64,000 nucleotides of DNA, taken from an uncultured Mailhella sp. (GTDB taxonomy: Bacteria > Desulfobacterota > Desulfovibrionia > Desulfovibrionales > Desulfovibrionaceae). The notes below the pieces were generated by a model, which was not told where the DNA came from, did not search any database, and saw only the letters and a list, made by a program, of their open reading frames with translations. Position 1 is the stretch's first letter; each line of letters begins with the position of its first letter. Of the stretch, positions 27,548-34,612 are shown piece after piece. The stretch is taken from positions 1,116,001 to 1,180,000 of the forward strand of contig NZ_OZ007001.1 of the NCBI RefSeq assembly GCF_963931295.1, read 5' to 3'. The position numbers and the translations under genes are program-made.

Positions 27548-27691
27548 GGTGTTTTCCCCTGTATTTCTCCAACGCACTGACTCGAATTGGCGTTTTGCCT
27601 TTCCGGTCGAGCGGGACGGTCGCCCACGCTTCACGAAGTGAAGCATAGTGGGCTATATCTTCGGTCTGTGCGAAGATTTCTCCCCGACGCC
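27548..27691. other. Short intergenic region between mobV and helicase
   Basis: It holds a 7-bp hairpin, GCTTCAC-GAA-GTGAAGC (27628-27644), with no U tract. It probably contains the promoter of the minus-strand defence operon, but I could not assign boxes with confidence. Confidence 0.4.
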
Positions 27692-28876
27692 TTAGCGCAT
27701 CCTCGTGCCACGGACGGTCATTGCCTGCCGATGCTCGCTGTCCCGCGAGTCCTGCTCCCGCCGCTGCAGTCCCTCTTCCTGGCGCTGAAGCTGTTCAGCA
27801 CATTTGCGCTCCACAAATTCAAGATGCAGCGGTCTGATTTCCGGCAGAAGCAAAAATTCCCGATAGCCGGCCATGATTCTCTCCATCTTCTTCAACTGAA
27901 ATTCCAGAGCCTCTTTTTCCTCATGACTTTGCTTTCTGTGTGTCGTGTATTCCGCTTCAAGGCGTGTCTGTTTTTTACGCAGCGAGTCCACTTCCCGTTT
28001 CAGGATTTCCTTCTCTGTCTGGACAAGATGCTTGACGGCAAGCGCCTTTTTCAGCTCTTCAATAATAAAGGAGGCTTTTTCCAGCACAGACGGATAATTG
28101 AAAAGTGAGGCTTTCGGCAAGGAAGAGTCTTCACGAAGGACTTTTTCCGCCTCCTCGGCCTGCCGCTCATAGGCTTCGATGCTCTTTTTCAATTCCTCTT
28201 CGCGTTGTCCCAGAATCCCAAGTGACTGCAAGGAATCACGCATCAAGGCAGCAGCTTCCTGCGCCAGCCGTGCCAGTTCCTCTTTCTGCTGTTTGAACTC
28301 GCGGGTATTCAGATGCTTTTTGGCGGAACCGGGCGTCTGCTCCACGCCTCGTTCAATGGCAAAACCTCGGCTTTGCAGATAGGCGGGAAGTTCGGATTGC
28401 AGTTTTCGCAGACTCTGACGCGTATAAATTTTGTTGGCGTTGAGTCTCCCGTCCTGCGTGACCGGCACATGGAAAAAGTGCATATGCGGCGTCTTTTCAT
28501 CCATGTGAACCATTGCGGAAACGACATTCTCCGCCCCTACAAACTCCGTAAGAAAGGCTTTGCTCTCCTCAAAGAATCGTCTGGCGTCTTCTGAAGAAAG
28601 ATTCTGAAAAAAGGCGCTGTCCGAGGTGACGATAAGCCCGCACATACGCACGGCGTCCTTTCTCACTGCTTTGGCCAACTGAAGAGCGTCAATGCGGCGC
28701 TGAATGGCCCCGGCATAGTTTGTCGACGCGGATTCGTGCAATTCGTAGTTCGCCGTACTCCTGCCGTAGTCAATATCGGGGTTGCTGTGACTCTCCCGTT
28801 CCCGCCGGTTATGGCTCTGGATGCCGCGTATGGCCTCTTTCTTGAACTTATCCATATGGAGGACGAGGTAGGACAT
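27692..28876 (-). CDS. MobV-family relaxase (Mob/Pre)
   Basis: The 394-aa product starts MSYLVLHMDKFKKEAIRGIQ, with HNRRERESHSNPDIDYGRS and the metal-binding motif MVHMDEKTPHMHFFHVPVT (three-His cluster near residue 125), all MobV/Pre hallmarks. The C-terminal 200 residues are a coiled coil rich in Glu, Lys and Arg. MobV relaxases nick oriT and lead single-strand transfer of small mobilizable plasmids and elements. ATG 28876 has AAGGAAG upstream; the longer frame is rejected. The candidate oriT lies directly upstream (29023-29066). Confidence 0.9.
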   Translation of the reverse strand: MSYLVLHMDKFKKEAIRGIQSHNRRERESHSNPDIDYGRSTANYELHESASTNYAGAIQRRIDALQLAKAVRKDAVRMCGLIVTSDSAFFQNLSSEDARRFFEESKAFLTEFVGAENVVSAMVHMDEKTPHMHFFHVPVTQDGRLNANKIYTRQSLRKLQSELPAYLQSRGFAIERGVEQTPGSAKKHLNTREFKQQKEELARLAQEAAALMRDSLQSLGILGQREEELKKSIEAYERQAEEAEKVLREDSSLPKASLFNYPSVLEKASFIIEELKKALAVKHLVQTEKEILKREVDSLRKKQTRLEAEYTTHRKQSHEEKEALEFQLKKMERIMAGYREFLLLPEIRPLHLEFVERKCAEQLQRQEEGLQRREQDSRDSEHRQAMTVRGTRMR

Positions 28877-29022
28877 GATGAAACTTCCTTGTATCCATGA
28901 CTGCACCATTTCTGATGCGGCAGAAAAGCGGTACACTTTTCCCGTTCAAACGGTACAAAAGGGGATGACGTATTCGGACCTGACCGGACATCACCGGATA
29001 ACTGACGGATCGAATATTGCGA

Positions 29023-29066
29023 GTGTACCGCTGTACCACGGCTTAAGAGGCGGTACAGCGGTACAC
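29023..29066. repeat. Candidate oriT: 15-bp perfect inverted repeat upstream of mobV
   Basis: GTGTACCGCTGTACC (29023-29037) pairs with GGTACAGCGGTACAC (29052-29066) around a 14-nt loop. More copies of GGTACA occur at about 28930-28955. It lies between the helicase stop and the relaxase start, where MobV origins are found, and has no U tract, which argues against a terminator. The nick site cannot be assigned by eye. Confidence 0.55.
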
Positions 29067-29082
29067 CTGATCATATGAGCCT

Positions 29083-29853
29083 TCAGAAATGTTCCTCCAA
29101 TTTCTTTTTCAGTCTCTGGATGGCCCCTTTGGATTTCCCCATTTCCTCTGCGCAGTCGCGGATGCTGTAGCCTTCTTTTAAAAGTCGTCTCAAGCTTTCC
29201 AGTTCAACGTCTTCCAGCTCTCTGACCTGCCAGTGGAGCGCATTACCTTCGGTAACAAGATTGGCCTCAAATGGTTTGGCGTCATCACCCAATATGCCCC
29301 GTGCCTTGGTCAGGTGGACCTCAAAACGTGCTCCTTCGGCCATACTGTATTCCCTGGGTCTGCGCAGGCTGATCACCGTGTCCATAATATCTTCCCTGGC
29401 GCTGGTGCCACGCTGGTCGCCGGATTTTCCGGCATGATGGATAAGCAGGAAGGTCATACCCCTGCGGCGCAACTCCAGCAGCCATGCCTGCATGGTCTGC
29501 CAGGACTGCGATTCATTTTCCTTGCCGGTGCGGCACAAGGTAGCAATGTTGTCCAGCACCACCATGTCCACACCTTGCAGAAAAGGCTCAATCATGCCCT
29601 GCCCACCGGCGGTGGACAAATCCGGCATGGGACAAGGTTGCAGGTCCGGTGTGATGAGCGCCATGTTTTTCAACGTATGCGGAGGAACGGACATACCGCT
29701 GACAAGCGCTGCAAGACGACTCTGCATGGATGTGGCAGGCATTTCCCCATCCACATACAGCGTTCGTTTAGGCATCGGCGCACGCCAGTTGAACACCGCA
29801 CCGCCGGAAGCCACGGCAACGGCTAAACGTCTTGCCGATGCCGCGCGGAGCAT
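29083..29853 (-). CDS. RepA-like hexameric helicase part (downstream of frameshift)
   Basis: This frame encodes a RecA-fold ATPase: LYVDGEMPATSMQSRLAAL (Walker A′ region), MVVLDNIATLCRTGKENESQ (Walker B), FLLIHHAGKSGDQRGTSARE and DTVISLRRPREY, as in RSF1010 RepA and AAA_25 proteins. A C-terminal helix-turn-helix-like tail (YSIRDCAEEMGKSKGAIQRL) follows. The Walker A (LYAPRGIGKT) is encoded in the other frame by the preceding primase ORF, and the two join at 'aag acg ttt agcc' near 29822. So this is the second half of one primase-helicase gene with a one-base insertion, or a frameshift-translated pair. Confidence 0.75.
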   Translation of the reverse strand: MLRAASARRLAVAVASGGAVFNWRAPMPKRTLYVDGEMPATSMQSRLAALVSGMSVPPHTLKNMALITPDLQPCPMPDLSTAGGQGMIEPFLQGVDMVVLDNIATLCRTGKENESQSWQTMQAWLLELRRRGMTFLLIHHAGKSGDQRGTSAREDIMDTVISLRRPREYSMAEGARFEVHLTKARGILGDDAKPFEANLVTEGNALHWQVRELEDVELESLRRLLKEGYSIRDCAEEMGKSKGAIQRLKKKLEEHF

Positions 29854-30856
29854 ACAGGATGCCTATCCCTTGAACCGGAAGAATGGGGGATAAAAGATAC
29901 CCCCGTTCAGGTATGGACATGGAAAGAAACTCCCCCATGTCCAGAGAAATCAGAGACGGACGGGCAGCTGTATGCATGGCCTCTTCCACCTGACGGAGAA
30001 CTTCCTCCAGCCCCTCACTCTGATGCAGGTCGTTGAAGTCTTTCCCCTCGCCGGTGGTAAACTTGGGCAGGACCAATCGAGTCTGTGCTGCTTGAGCAGC
30101 TTCCTGCCCTTTACTGCGGCCTGCTTCATCATTGTCACCACAAATAAGGATGGAAGCCTCCGGGAATCTGTGTCTCACAAGATTGGCCACGACAGGCAGA
30201 TTATTGGCTGAGAACGTCACATATACGGTGCAGTTGACGGCTAGATGGATGCTTGCTCCCGTAGCATAACCTTCGCAAAGGGCTAGAGGCTTTTCCGACT
30301 TGCCGGGAATAATGAAATGTCCTCCCTGTACTTTGCCGCCCGTGAGAAAACGCTTTGTCCCGTCCGGGGCGATATATTGCAGGCTTTGTAAGGTTCCCGA
30401 TATATCCCTGACTGGAAGGAGCAGCAGACCGCTCCGGGTCTGACGCATATCACCAAGCGCGGGAACGCCTTTACGCCGTAAATATGTGTGTTCCGACGAG
30501 CAGGGAAAAGATGCATCCAAGACGCCCTGGGCCTGTTTTGCCGCTGCTTCATACCGGCGGGCACATTCTTCCTCTCGTTGATGACGAATGTTGTGTTGCC
30601 GTTTCTGCCATGCTTCCTTTTCAGCCGGGGAGAACGTTCTCTGATCCATTTCAGTAAACGTCCCCTGGTCTCCGCTCTCCCAGTTGCACCACCAGAGCGT
30701 GGCAGGAGGGTCAACATGCGCGATGTATGCGCCGTTCTGTTTATGCGGCCTGGTCTGCGTGGGACAACGATGCAGTTTTCCGTCCGCTTCGATGTCAGAC
30801 GGAATCAAGCCCTTGTCGGTCAGGATGTCCCGAAAATTTTGCAGGGGATTACTCAT
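29768..30856 (-). CDS. Toprim primase part of a primase-helicase (upstream of frameshift)
   Basis: ATG 30856 begins MSNPLQNFRDILTDKGLIPS. A CHC2-like N-terminal zone (RCPTQTRPHKQNGAYIAHVD, WWCNWESGD) is followed by a Toprim domain with KPLALCEGYATGASIHLA (catalytic Glu) and ILICGDNDEAGRS (DxD region). The frame then reaches GIGILYAPRGIGKT, the Walker A of the helicase, and goes out of frame into a 19-residue tail before stopping at 29768. Proteins of this type prime and unwind DNA for replication of mobilizable elements. The start overlaps the alpA stop by 8 bp. Confidence 0.8.
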   Translation of the reverse strand: MSNPLQNFRDILTDKGLIPSDIEADGKLHRCPTQTRPHKQNGAYIAHVDPPATLWWCNWESGDQGTFTEMDQRTFSPAEKEAWQKRQHNIRHQREEECARRYEAAAKQAQGVLDASFPCSSEHTYLRRKGVPALGDMRQTRSGLLLLPVRDISGTLQSLQYIAPDGTKRFLTGGKVQGGHFIIPGKSEKPLALCEGYATGASIHLAVNCTVYVTFSANNLPVVANLVRHRFPEASILICGDNDEAGRSKGQEAAQAAQTRLVLPKFTTGEGKDFNDLHQSEGLEEVLRQVEEAMHTAARPSLISLDMGEFLSMSIPERGYLLSPILPVQGIGILYAPRGIGKTFSRCRGFRRCGVQLACADA

Positions 30857-31067
30857 GCTCTTCCCCCTGCCTGCCAAGACTTTCGATGAACGCGGCAATA
30901 TCTTCTGCTCTCCAGACCGTGGTTCTGGGACCAAGTTTCACGGGTTTGGGATAACGCCCGGTCCGACAGCCTTCCCACCATGCGCTCTTGCTTATGGGAA
31001 TCATGCTGAGAACCTGAGGAAGACGCAAAAGGCCGTGGGCGGGGATGGACGGTTGGTGCTGTTTCAT
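30849..31067 (-). CDS. AlpA-family transcriptional regulator
   Basis: The 72-aa product starts MKQHQPSIPAHGLLRLPQVL. It has the AlpA/MerR-like winged helix pattern: LPQVLSMIPISKSAWWEGCR, GRYPKPVKLGPRTTVWRAED, then IAAFIESL. AlpA-type proteins control excision or replication genes of P4-like elements. It is first in an operon with primase and helicase. A hairpin followed by T7 sits exactly between ribosome site and start, suggesting control at the RNA level. Confidence 0.85.
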   Translation of the reverse strand: MKQHQPSIPAHGLLRLPQVLSMIPISKSAWWEGCRTGRYPKPVKLGPRTTVWRAEDIAAFIESLGRQGEEHE

Positions 31068-31102
31068 AAAAAAATCTCCTGAATCTGTTTGGATTTCAGG
31101 AG
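31068..31102 (-). promoter_or_regulatory. Hairpin overlapping the alpA ribosome binding site
   Basis: On the minus strand CTCCTGAA (31095-31102) pairs with TTCAGGAG (31076-31083), followed by a run of seven T that ends at the ATG. The stem contains the CAGGAG ribosome site. It could act as an attenuator or as a start-blocking hairpin. Confidence 0.5.
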
Positions 31103-31121
31103 ACTCTGGCACACGTCCAAA

Positions 31122-31178
31122 GATTCCCGTGAGGGAATCGGACGGGAAAAGAACGGGAACTTCTCAAAAAGACGGGAA
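31122..31178. repeat. Palindrome and ACGGGAA repeats upstream of alpA
   Basis: A 7-4-7 palindrome GATTCCC-GTGA-GGGAATC (31122-31139) is followed by three copies of ACGGGAA (31142-31148, 31153-31159, 31172-31178). They lie in the 124-bp gap before alpA. They may be an operator, iterons for the element's primase/helicase, or excisionase sites. Confidence 0.5.
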
Positions 31179-31191
31179 AACAGCAGGCTGG

Positions 31192-32181
31192 TCACGCCTT
31201 GACTATGGTGTATGTCTCCGCTTCCTTGAGGAGCATATCCATCAAATTGCGATAGGATTTGTCGTCCCTGTACTCTTTGCCCGCAAGCAAACGTCCCACA
31301 TGTGTCTTTCTGCCCTGCGGGGTTTTGTGACTGGTCTCGGATTTTTGAGGACCACACCAGTACAGAAGAACATAAGCGATGACCGAAAGAGGATACTTTT
31401 CTTTCATGGCGTCACGGACGGCGGCGTCCGGCCTTCCTTGCCAGACGGCTCCGGGAATACGGAAAATAAATTTTTCATCCTGCGGTGCCCTTTCACACAG
31501 GGGAACTGCCGCCACTTTATCGGCAACGGAAGATTCCGGCGAAGCTGTCTGTAAAACGGCTTCCACAAGAGCACGGGTGATGCCTTTCACTTCCCGGCGC
31601 AGGGGATAGTAGCGAAGCTGCCTGATGGCGACGCTCCTATCCACCATTATAGTATCAGCAAAGATATGTGCAATAAAGTGATAACTTGAGGCGGGAATGG
31701 AGAATATCGGCTTATCAAAGAGAGGTGAATCCGGTGAATACTGCGCGAAGATGTCTGTTGTGCTCAGTATTTTCAAACTGCTGAACAGAAATTCTCGTTC
31801 CTTGGGAAAGACAGACGCCGTATCTTCAAAGGATTCTTCAAGAATGACATTCAACCCATATTGTAGGGAGGTAACAGGAACAAGCGTTGATATCTTTCTG
31901 AAAAATTCCATCACATCAAAGCCAAGCAGATATGTCTGAATGCCCGCCACCAGTTCCGGCCCTGAAGGAAATTCCGGTATCTGCGTTCCATATGCGGCGT
32001 GACTGCCAGCAACAAATGCCTGCCAGCAGGATTCATATGTTGTGCGCCATAATTCCAGAGGTTGAACTGCGTCAGGCCAGAGCGCCTGAACAAGCATGTC
32101 GCCTTCTCTGACAGTCAGGCCATACGCCTGCCGTACTCTGCCTAGGGTAATAATCTGCCGGTCTATCATGGAAAAAAGCAT
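31192..32181 (-). CDS. Protein of unknown function of the mobilizable element
   Basis: The 329-aa product starts MLFSMIDRQIITLGRVRQAY (or at the inner Met5). It has no membrane segment. Features visible are an aromatic, helical N-terminal half and a basic C-terminus (KTPQGRKTHVGRLLAGKEYR). I recognise no family. It lies between the integrase group and alpA, all on the minus strand, so it may belong to the replication or excision set. A restriction- or DNA-binding role cannot be shown. Confidence 0.6.
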   Translation of the reverse strand: MLFSMIDRQIITLGRVRQAYGLTVREGDMLVQALWPDAVQPLELWRTTYESCWQAFVAGSHAAYGTQIPEFPSGPELVAGIQTYLLGFDVMEFFRKISTLVPVTSLQYGLNVILEESFEDTASVFPKEREFLFSSLKILSTTDIFAQYSPDSPLFDKPIFSIPASSYHFIAHIFADTIMVDRSVAIRQLRYYPLRREVKGITRALVEAVLQTASPESSVADKVAAVPLCERAPQDEKFIFRIPGAVWQGRPDAAVRDAMKEKYPLSVIAYVLLYWCGPQKSETSHKTPQGRKTHVGRLLAGKEYRDDKSYRNLMDMLLKEAETYTIVKA

Positions 32182-32266
32182 AGTCTGTTGTCAAAAAATG
32201 GACAACAAAAAACAGCGGCAGGGACTTCCAATGTCCTCGCTACCGCTGTTTCCTGTAAAACCTGTT

Positions 32267-32434
32267 TCAGCTATACCATACCCGGATGATATCCATGTCG
32301 TCATAGCCGTATTGTCTCATACGGTCCTTGTCTTCTTCGCTCCAGCCAGTGTCGTTTTCCGTCACCTGCGTTTCATCCTCTGTTTTCCCGATAACGATAC
32401 AGACATTCCGTTCTGTCATGGCGTTCTCTTTCAT
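32267..32434 (-). CDS. Small acidic protein coupled to the integrase
   Basis: The 55-aa product starts MKENAMTERNVCIVIGKTED and ends DDMDIIRVWYS. Its ATG overlaps the integrase stop (ATGA), with GGAG upstream, so it is translated together with the integrase. It is strongly acidic. No family recognised; an excisionase or a recombination modulator is possible only from position. Confidence 0.6.
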   Translation of the reverse strand: MKENAMTERNVCIVIGKTEDETQVTENDTGWSEEDKDRMRQYGYDDMDIIRVWYS

Positions 32435-33642
32435 ACCGTATCTCCGCTTTCTTTCCGCTTTGCGTGGCGCAGTCCATCCAGATAATCCGCCCAATCCTGC
32501 ATCATCTTTCTGCGTTCCGGCAGGTATTCTGCGTAATTGTATGCTGCCCGCACTTCATCCTGTTCTCCGTGGGCAAGCTGCCGCTCTATCCAGTCCCGGT
32601 TATAACCAAGTTCGTTGAGCAGCGTGGACGCGATGGAGCGAAAACCATGCACGCTCATTTCGTGCTTCTGATAGCCCATGCGCCGGAGCGCATTGAGCAT
32701 GGTCGCATCGGAAATGGGCCGTACCTCCGTGCGGATGGAAGGGAAAAGATATGTTCCCTCCCCGGAATATTTCTGAAGTTCCCGAAGAATGGATATCGCT
32801 TGTCTGGATAAGGGAACAAGATGCTGACGGCGCATTTTCATGCGTTCGGCAGGGATGCGCCACTCCCCGGACTCAAGGTCAAATTCCTTCCATTGGGCAG
32901 CCCGCAGTTCCGTGGGACGGGTGAAAACCAGCGGAGCCAGCTTCAAGGCACAGACCAGAGGAAAATAACCTTCGTAGGCGTCGATATCCCGCAAAAGCTG
33001 ACCGACTTTTTCCGGTTCCAGCACCGCCGCGCGGTGGACCGTTTTTCTCGGCCTCAAGGCTCCCCGAAGATCGGCTGCGATATTGTGCTTTGCCCGGCCT
33101 GTGATGACCGCATAACGGAACACCTGATTGATGATTTGCAGCACTCTCCGGGAGGTCTCGTAGTTTCCCCTCTGCTCCAGAGACTTGACCACGTCCATGA
33201 TATCCCGTGTTTCCAGCTTGGCGATATGCGTTTTGCCGATGCGAGGAAAGATGTAGGTTTTCAGCCGGTACATGACGGTTCCCTGATGCTTTTCAGAAAA
33301 CTCTGACATGCGGGTTTCATGCCATTCTCTGGCGATATTCTGAAAACTGTCGCGTTCCGCCGTGGCTCTGGCCTGCCGCATCTGACGTTTATGGTCTGAC
33401 GGGTCGATGCCTCTGGACAACATACGCTTCGCGTCTTCGCGGCGTTCTCTGGCATCCTTGAGAGATACGGTAGGATATTCCCCGAAACTGAGCAGCTTGC
33501 TCTTTCCGTCAAAACGGTAGGCCATTCTCCAGAGCTTGCTTCCACTGGTGGGAATGAAAAGAAACAGACCGCCGCCGTCGAAATACTTGCGGGGCCTCAG
33601 GTCGGGTTTCAGACTGCGGATATGGGTATCGGTAAGAGGCAT
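32431..33642 (-). CDS. P4-type tyrosine integrase
   Basis: The 403-aa product starts MPLTDTHIRSLKPDLRPRKY with the DUF4102 N-terminal domain (YFDGGGLFLFIPTSGSKLW, LLSFGEYPTVSLKDARERR). The catalytic domain shows the first Arg in PLVFTRPTELRAAQWKEFDL, HGFRSIASTLLNE (H-x-x-R) and RAAYNYAEYLPER with the nucleophile Tyr. P4-type integrases insert elements at tRNA 3' ends. The right tRNA-Glu repeat is 240 bp upstream. ATG 33642 follows AGGGAG and is preferred to the longer GTG-initiated frame to 33681. Confidence 0.92.
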   Translation of the reverse strand: MPLTDTHIRSLKPDLRPRKYFDGGGLFLFIPTSGSKLWRMAYRFDGKSKLLSFGEYPTVSLKDARERREDAKRMLSRGIDPSDHKRQMRQARATAERDSFQNIAREWHETRMSEFSEKHQGTVMYRLKTYIFPRIGKTHIAKLETRDIMDVVKSLEQRGNYETSRRVLQIINQVFRYAVITGRAKHNIAADLRGALRPRKTVHRAAVLEPEKVGQLLRDIDAYEGYFPLVCALKLAPLVFTRPTELRAAQWKEFDLESGEWRIPAERMKMRRQHLVPLSRQAISILRELQKYSGEGTYLFPSIRTEVRPISDATMLNALRRMGYQKHEMSVHGFRSIASTLLNELGYNRDWIERQLAHGEQDEVRAAYNYAEYLPERRKMMQDWADYLDGLRHAKRKESGDTV

Positions 33643-33719
33643 GGGTACTCCCTGGCTGTCGTTGGACGAAGGGATACCCACATGGATAAAAATATTTTTG
33701 ATTCCGCGCGGTTATTCAT

Positions 33720-33757
33720 GTAGGTATCAGAAATGTCATACCACATTTCTACCTACG
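33720..33757. repeat. Imperfect hairpin between integrase and attachment site
   Basis: GTAGGTA followed by GAAATGT pairs with ACATTTC followed by TACCTAC around a short loop. The location between int and the core repeat, and GATACCTAC-like sequence at the left end, suggest integrase arm binding sites. Confidence 0.4.
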
Positions 33758-33819
33758 GATATACCCATAAAATGTTTGGATGCAAGCGGACGAGGCTGGA
33801 CTTCGGGAAACCATACCGG

Positions 33820-33866
33820 AAAGAAAAAACAAAGAACGCCAAGACGTTATGCATCTTGGCGTTCTT
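33820..33866 (-). terminator. Rho-independent terminator reading leftward from the tRNA relic
   Basis: AAGAACGCCAAG (33832-33843) pairs with CTTGGCGTTCTT (33855-33866). On the minus strand the stem is followed by TTTGTTTTTTC. It lies 15 bp beyond the CCA end of the tRNA-like sequence, as a tRNA terminator would. Confidence 0.8.
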
Positions 33867-33879
33867 CATTGTACTCAAA

Positions 33880-33924
33880 TTTGGCGTCCCCAGGCGGATT
33901 TGAACCGCCGTTGACGGCGTGAAA
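33880..33924 (-). tRNA. tRNA-Glu 3' fragment: shared attachment site of two elements (attR/attL)
   Basis: Positions 33882-33924 on the minus strand read TTTCACGCCGTC, then AACGGCGGTTCAAATCC and GCCTGGGGACGCCA. These are the anticodon loop (TTC, Glu), T arm and acceptor end of tRNA-Glu. The 5' half of a tRNA is absent: sequence beyond 33925 does not fold with it, and the anticodon stem-loop is one base short. It is therefore a relic and not a working tRNA. The first 20 bp repeat at 14951-14970. It fits a junction between two tandem integrations, with the complete tRNA expected beyond the right end of the window. Confidence 0.7.
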
Positions 33925-34612
33925 GCCGTTTTACATGCGCCTACCGCCATTATATTTCAATGAGTTATAGCACATTGAGGGGCATAAAATGTCACCAAAA
34001 CTCTCTGTGCTTGTAACCCGCTTTTGTAACCCATGCTCTCGGCGCGCCGTCCTGTTTTTGCCCGCTGAAAGTATCCCTTCTCACACCGTCCTTTCTCTTC
34101 CTGTCTTCTCTCACGGCTCCGTCTTCTCTTCCTGGAGTCGTCTTCTTCGCCCTCTGCTCCCTCAAAAAATCTGCCCTGTTCCCGTGCTGAAAAAGCACCG
34201 CTGGAGGCTTCTTCCGCATCTGAAGCGGCCCAGAATTCTGCCGCGTCTCATATGCGAAGAGGTCTTCTGTTGAAGCCTCTGCCATCCCTCCGGCAAACAG
34301 CACTCTGCCTGCTCAGGTTCCTCAGATCCCTTCAGACCGATCGGCGATTCCTCAAGCGCCGCTTTGTCAGGGCGCCACCAGCAATCCTTTGCAGGTCATG
34401 CGACAGGCGCAGTTCAGCGCAACCTGCCTCAAGGTTTTGAGGATGAAAAAGGCTTTGGGAAAACAAAAAGCCGTCAGGTGGCACCCCAACGGCTTCTTGC
34501 AGAACATTTGTTCTTTCTCAAAAGAATCTGAAAGAACAATAGCTGAATTACCGTCTATTGTCAATATTCAGCTCTGCAAAAGTATCTTTTTCCTTGGCCG
34601 GGAGAAAGACAT
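33925..34612. other. Left-end region of the conjugative element without a convincing gene
   Basis: Several open frames cross 33990-34440 on both strands (for example 33992-34303 on the minus strand) but none has a good start site or recognisable domain. Short inverted repeats occur near 33957-33978. The right part, 34469-34590, is dense in inverted repeats and precedes the winged-helix gene. The transfer operon's promoter is probably here. Confidence 0.45.
34469..34590. repeat. Cluster of inverted repeats before the winged-helix gene
   Basis: AAGCCGT/ACGGCTT (34469-34496) is followed by TTGTTCTTTC (34508-34517) with GAAAGAACAA (34530-34539), a perfect 10-bp stem. Next come overlapping pairs CAATAG/CTATTG and AGCTGAAT/ATTCAGCT (about 34537-34575). 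They lie within 30-140 bp of ATG 34613. Operator or replication-origin function is possible. Confidence 0.45.

Larger units (their letters stand above)
14951..33899. mobile_element. Integrative mobilizable element with defence cassette (about 18.9 kb)
   Basis: The element is bounded by 20-bp direct repeats of a tRNA-Glu 3' end. It holds a P4-type integrase next to the right repeat, an AlpA-type regulator, primase and helicase genes, a MobV relaxase and a large minus-strand restriction/helicase cargo. No mating-pair or coupling protein is encoded inside, so transfer would need a helper such as the neighbouring type IVB element. Nearly all its genes are on the minus strand. Base composition varies strongly inside the cargo. 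Confidence 0.8.

Noticed and set aside
33882-33924. Functional tRNA-Glu gene
   Set aside because: The 5' half and D arm are missing and the anticodon stem-loop is one base short. It is a 3' relic at an attachment site.
33992-34303. Possible 103-codon minus-strand gene
   Set aside because: It has no suitable ribosome site and no recognisable domain, and the opposite strand is also open. Coding potential could not be decided.
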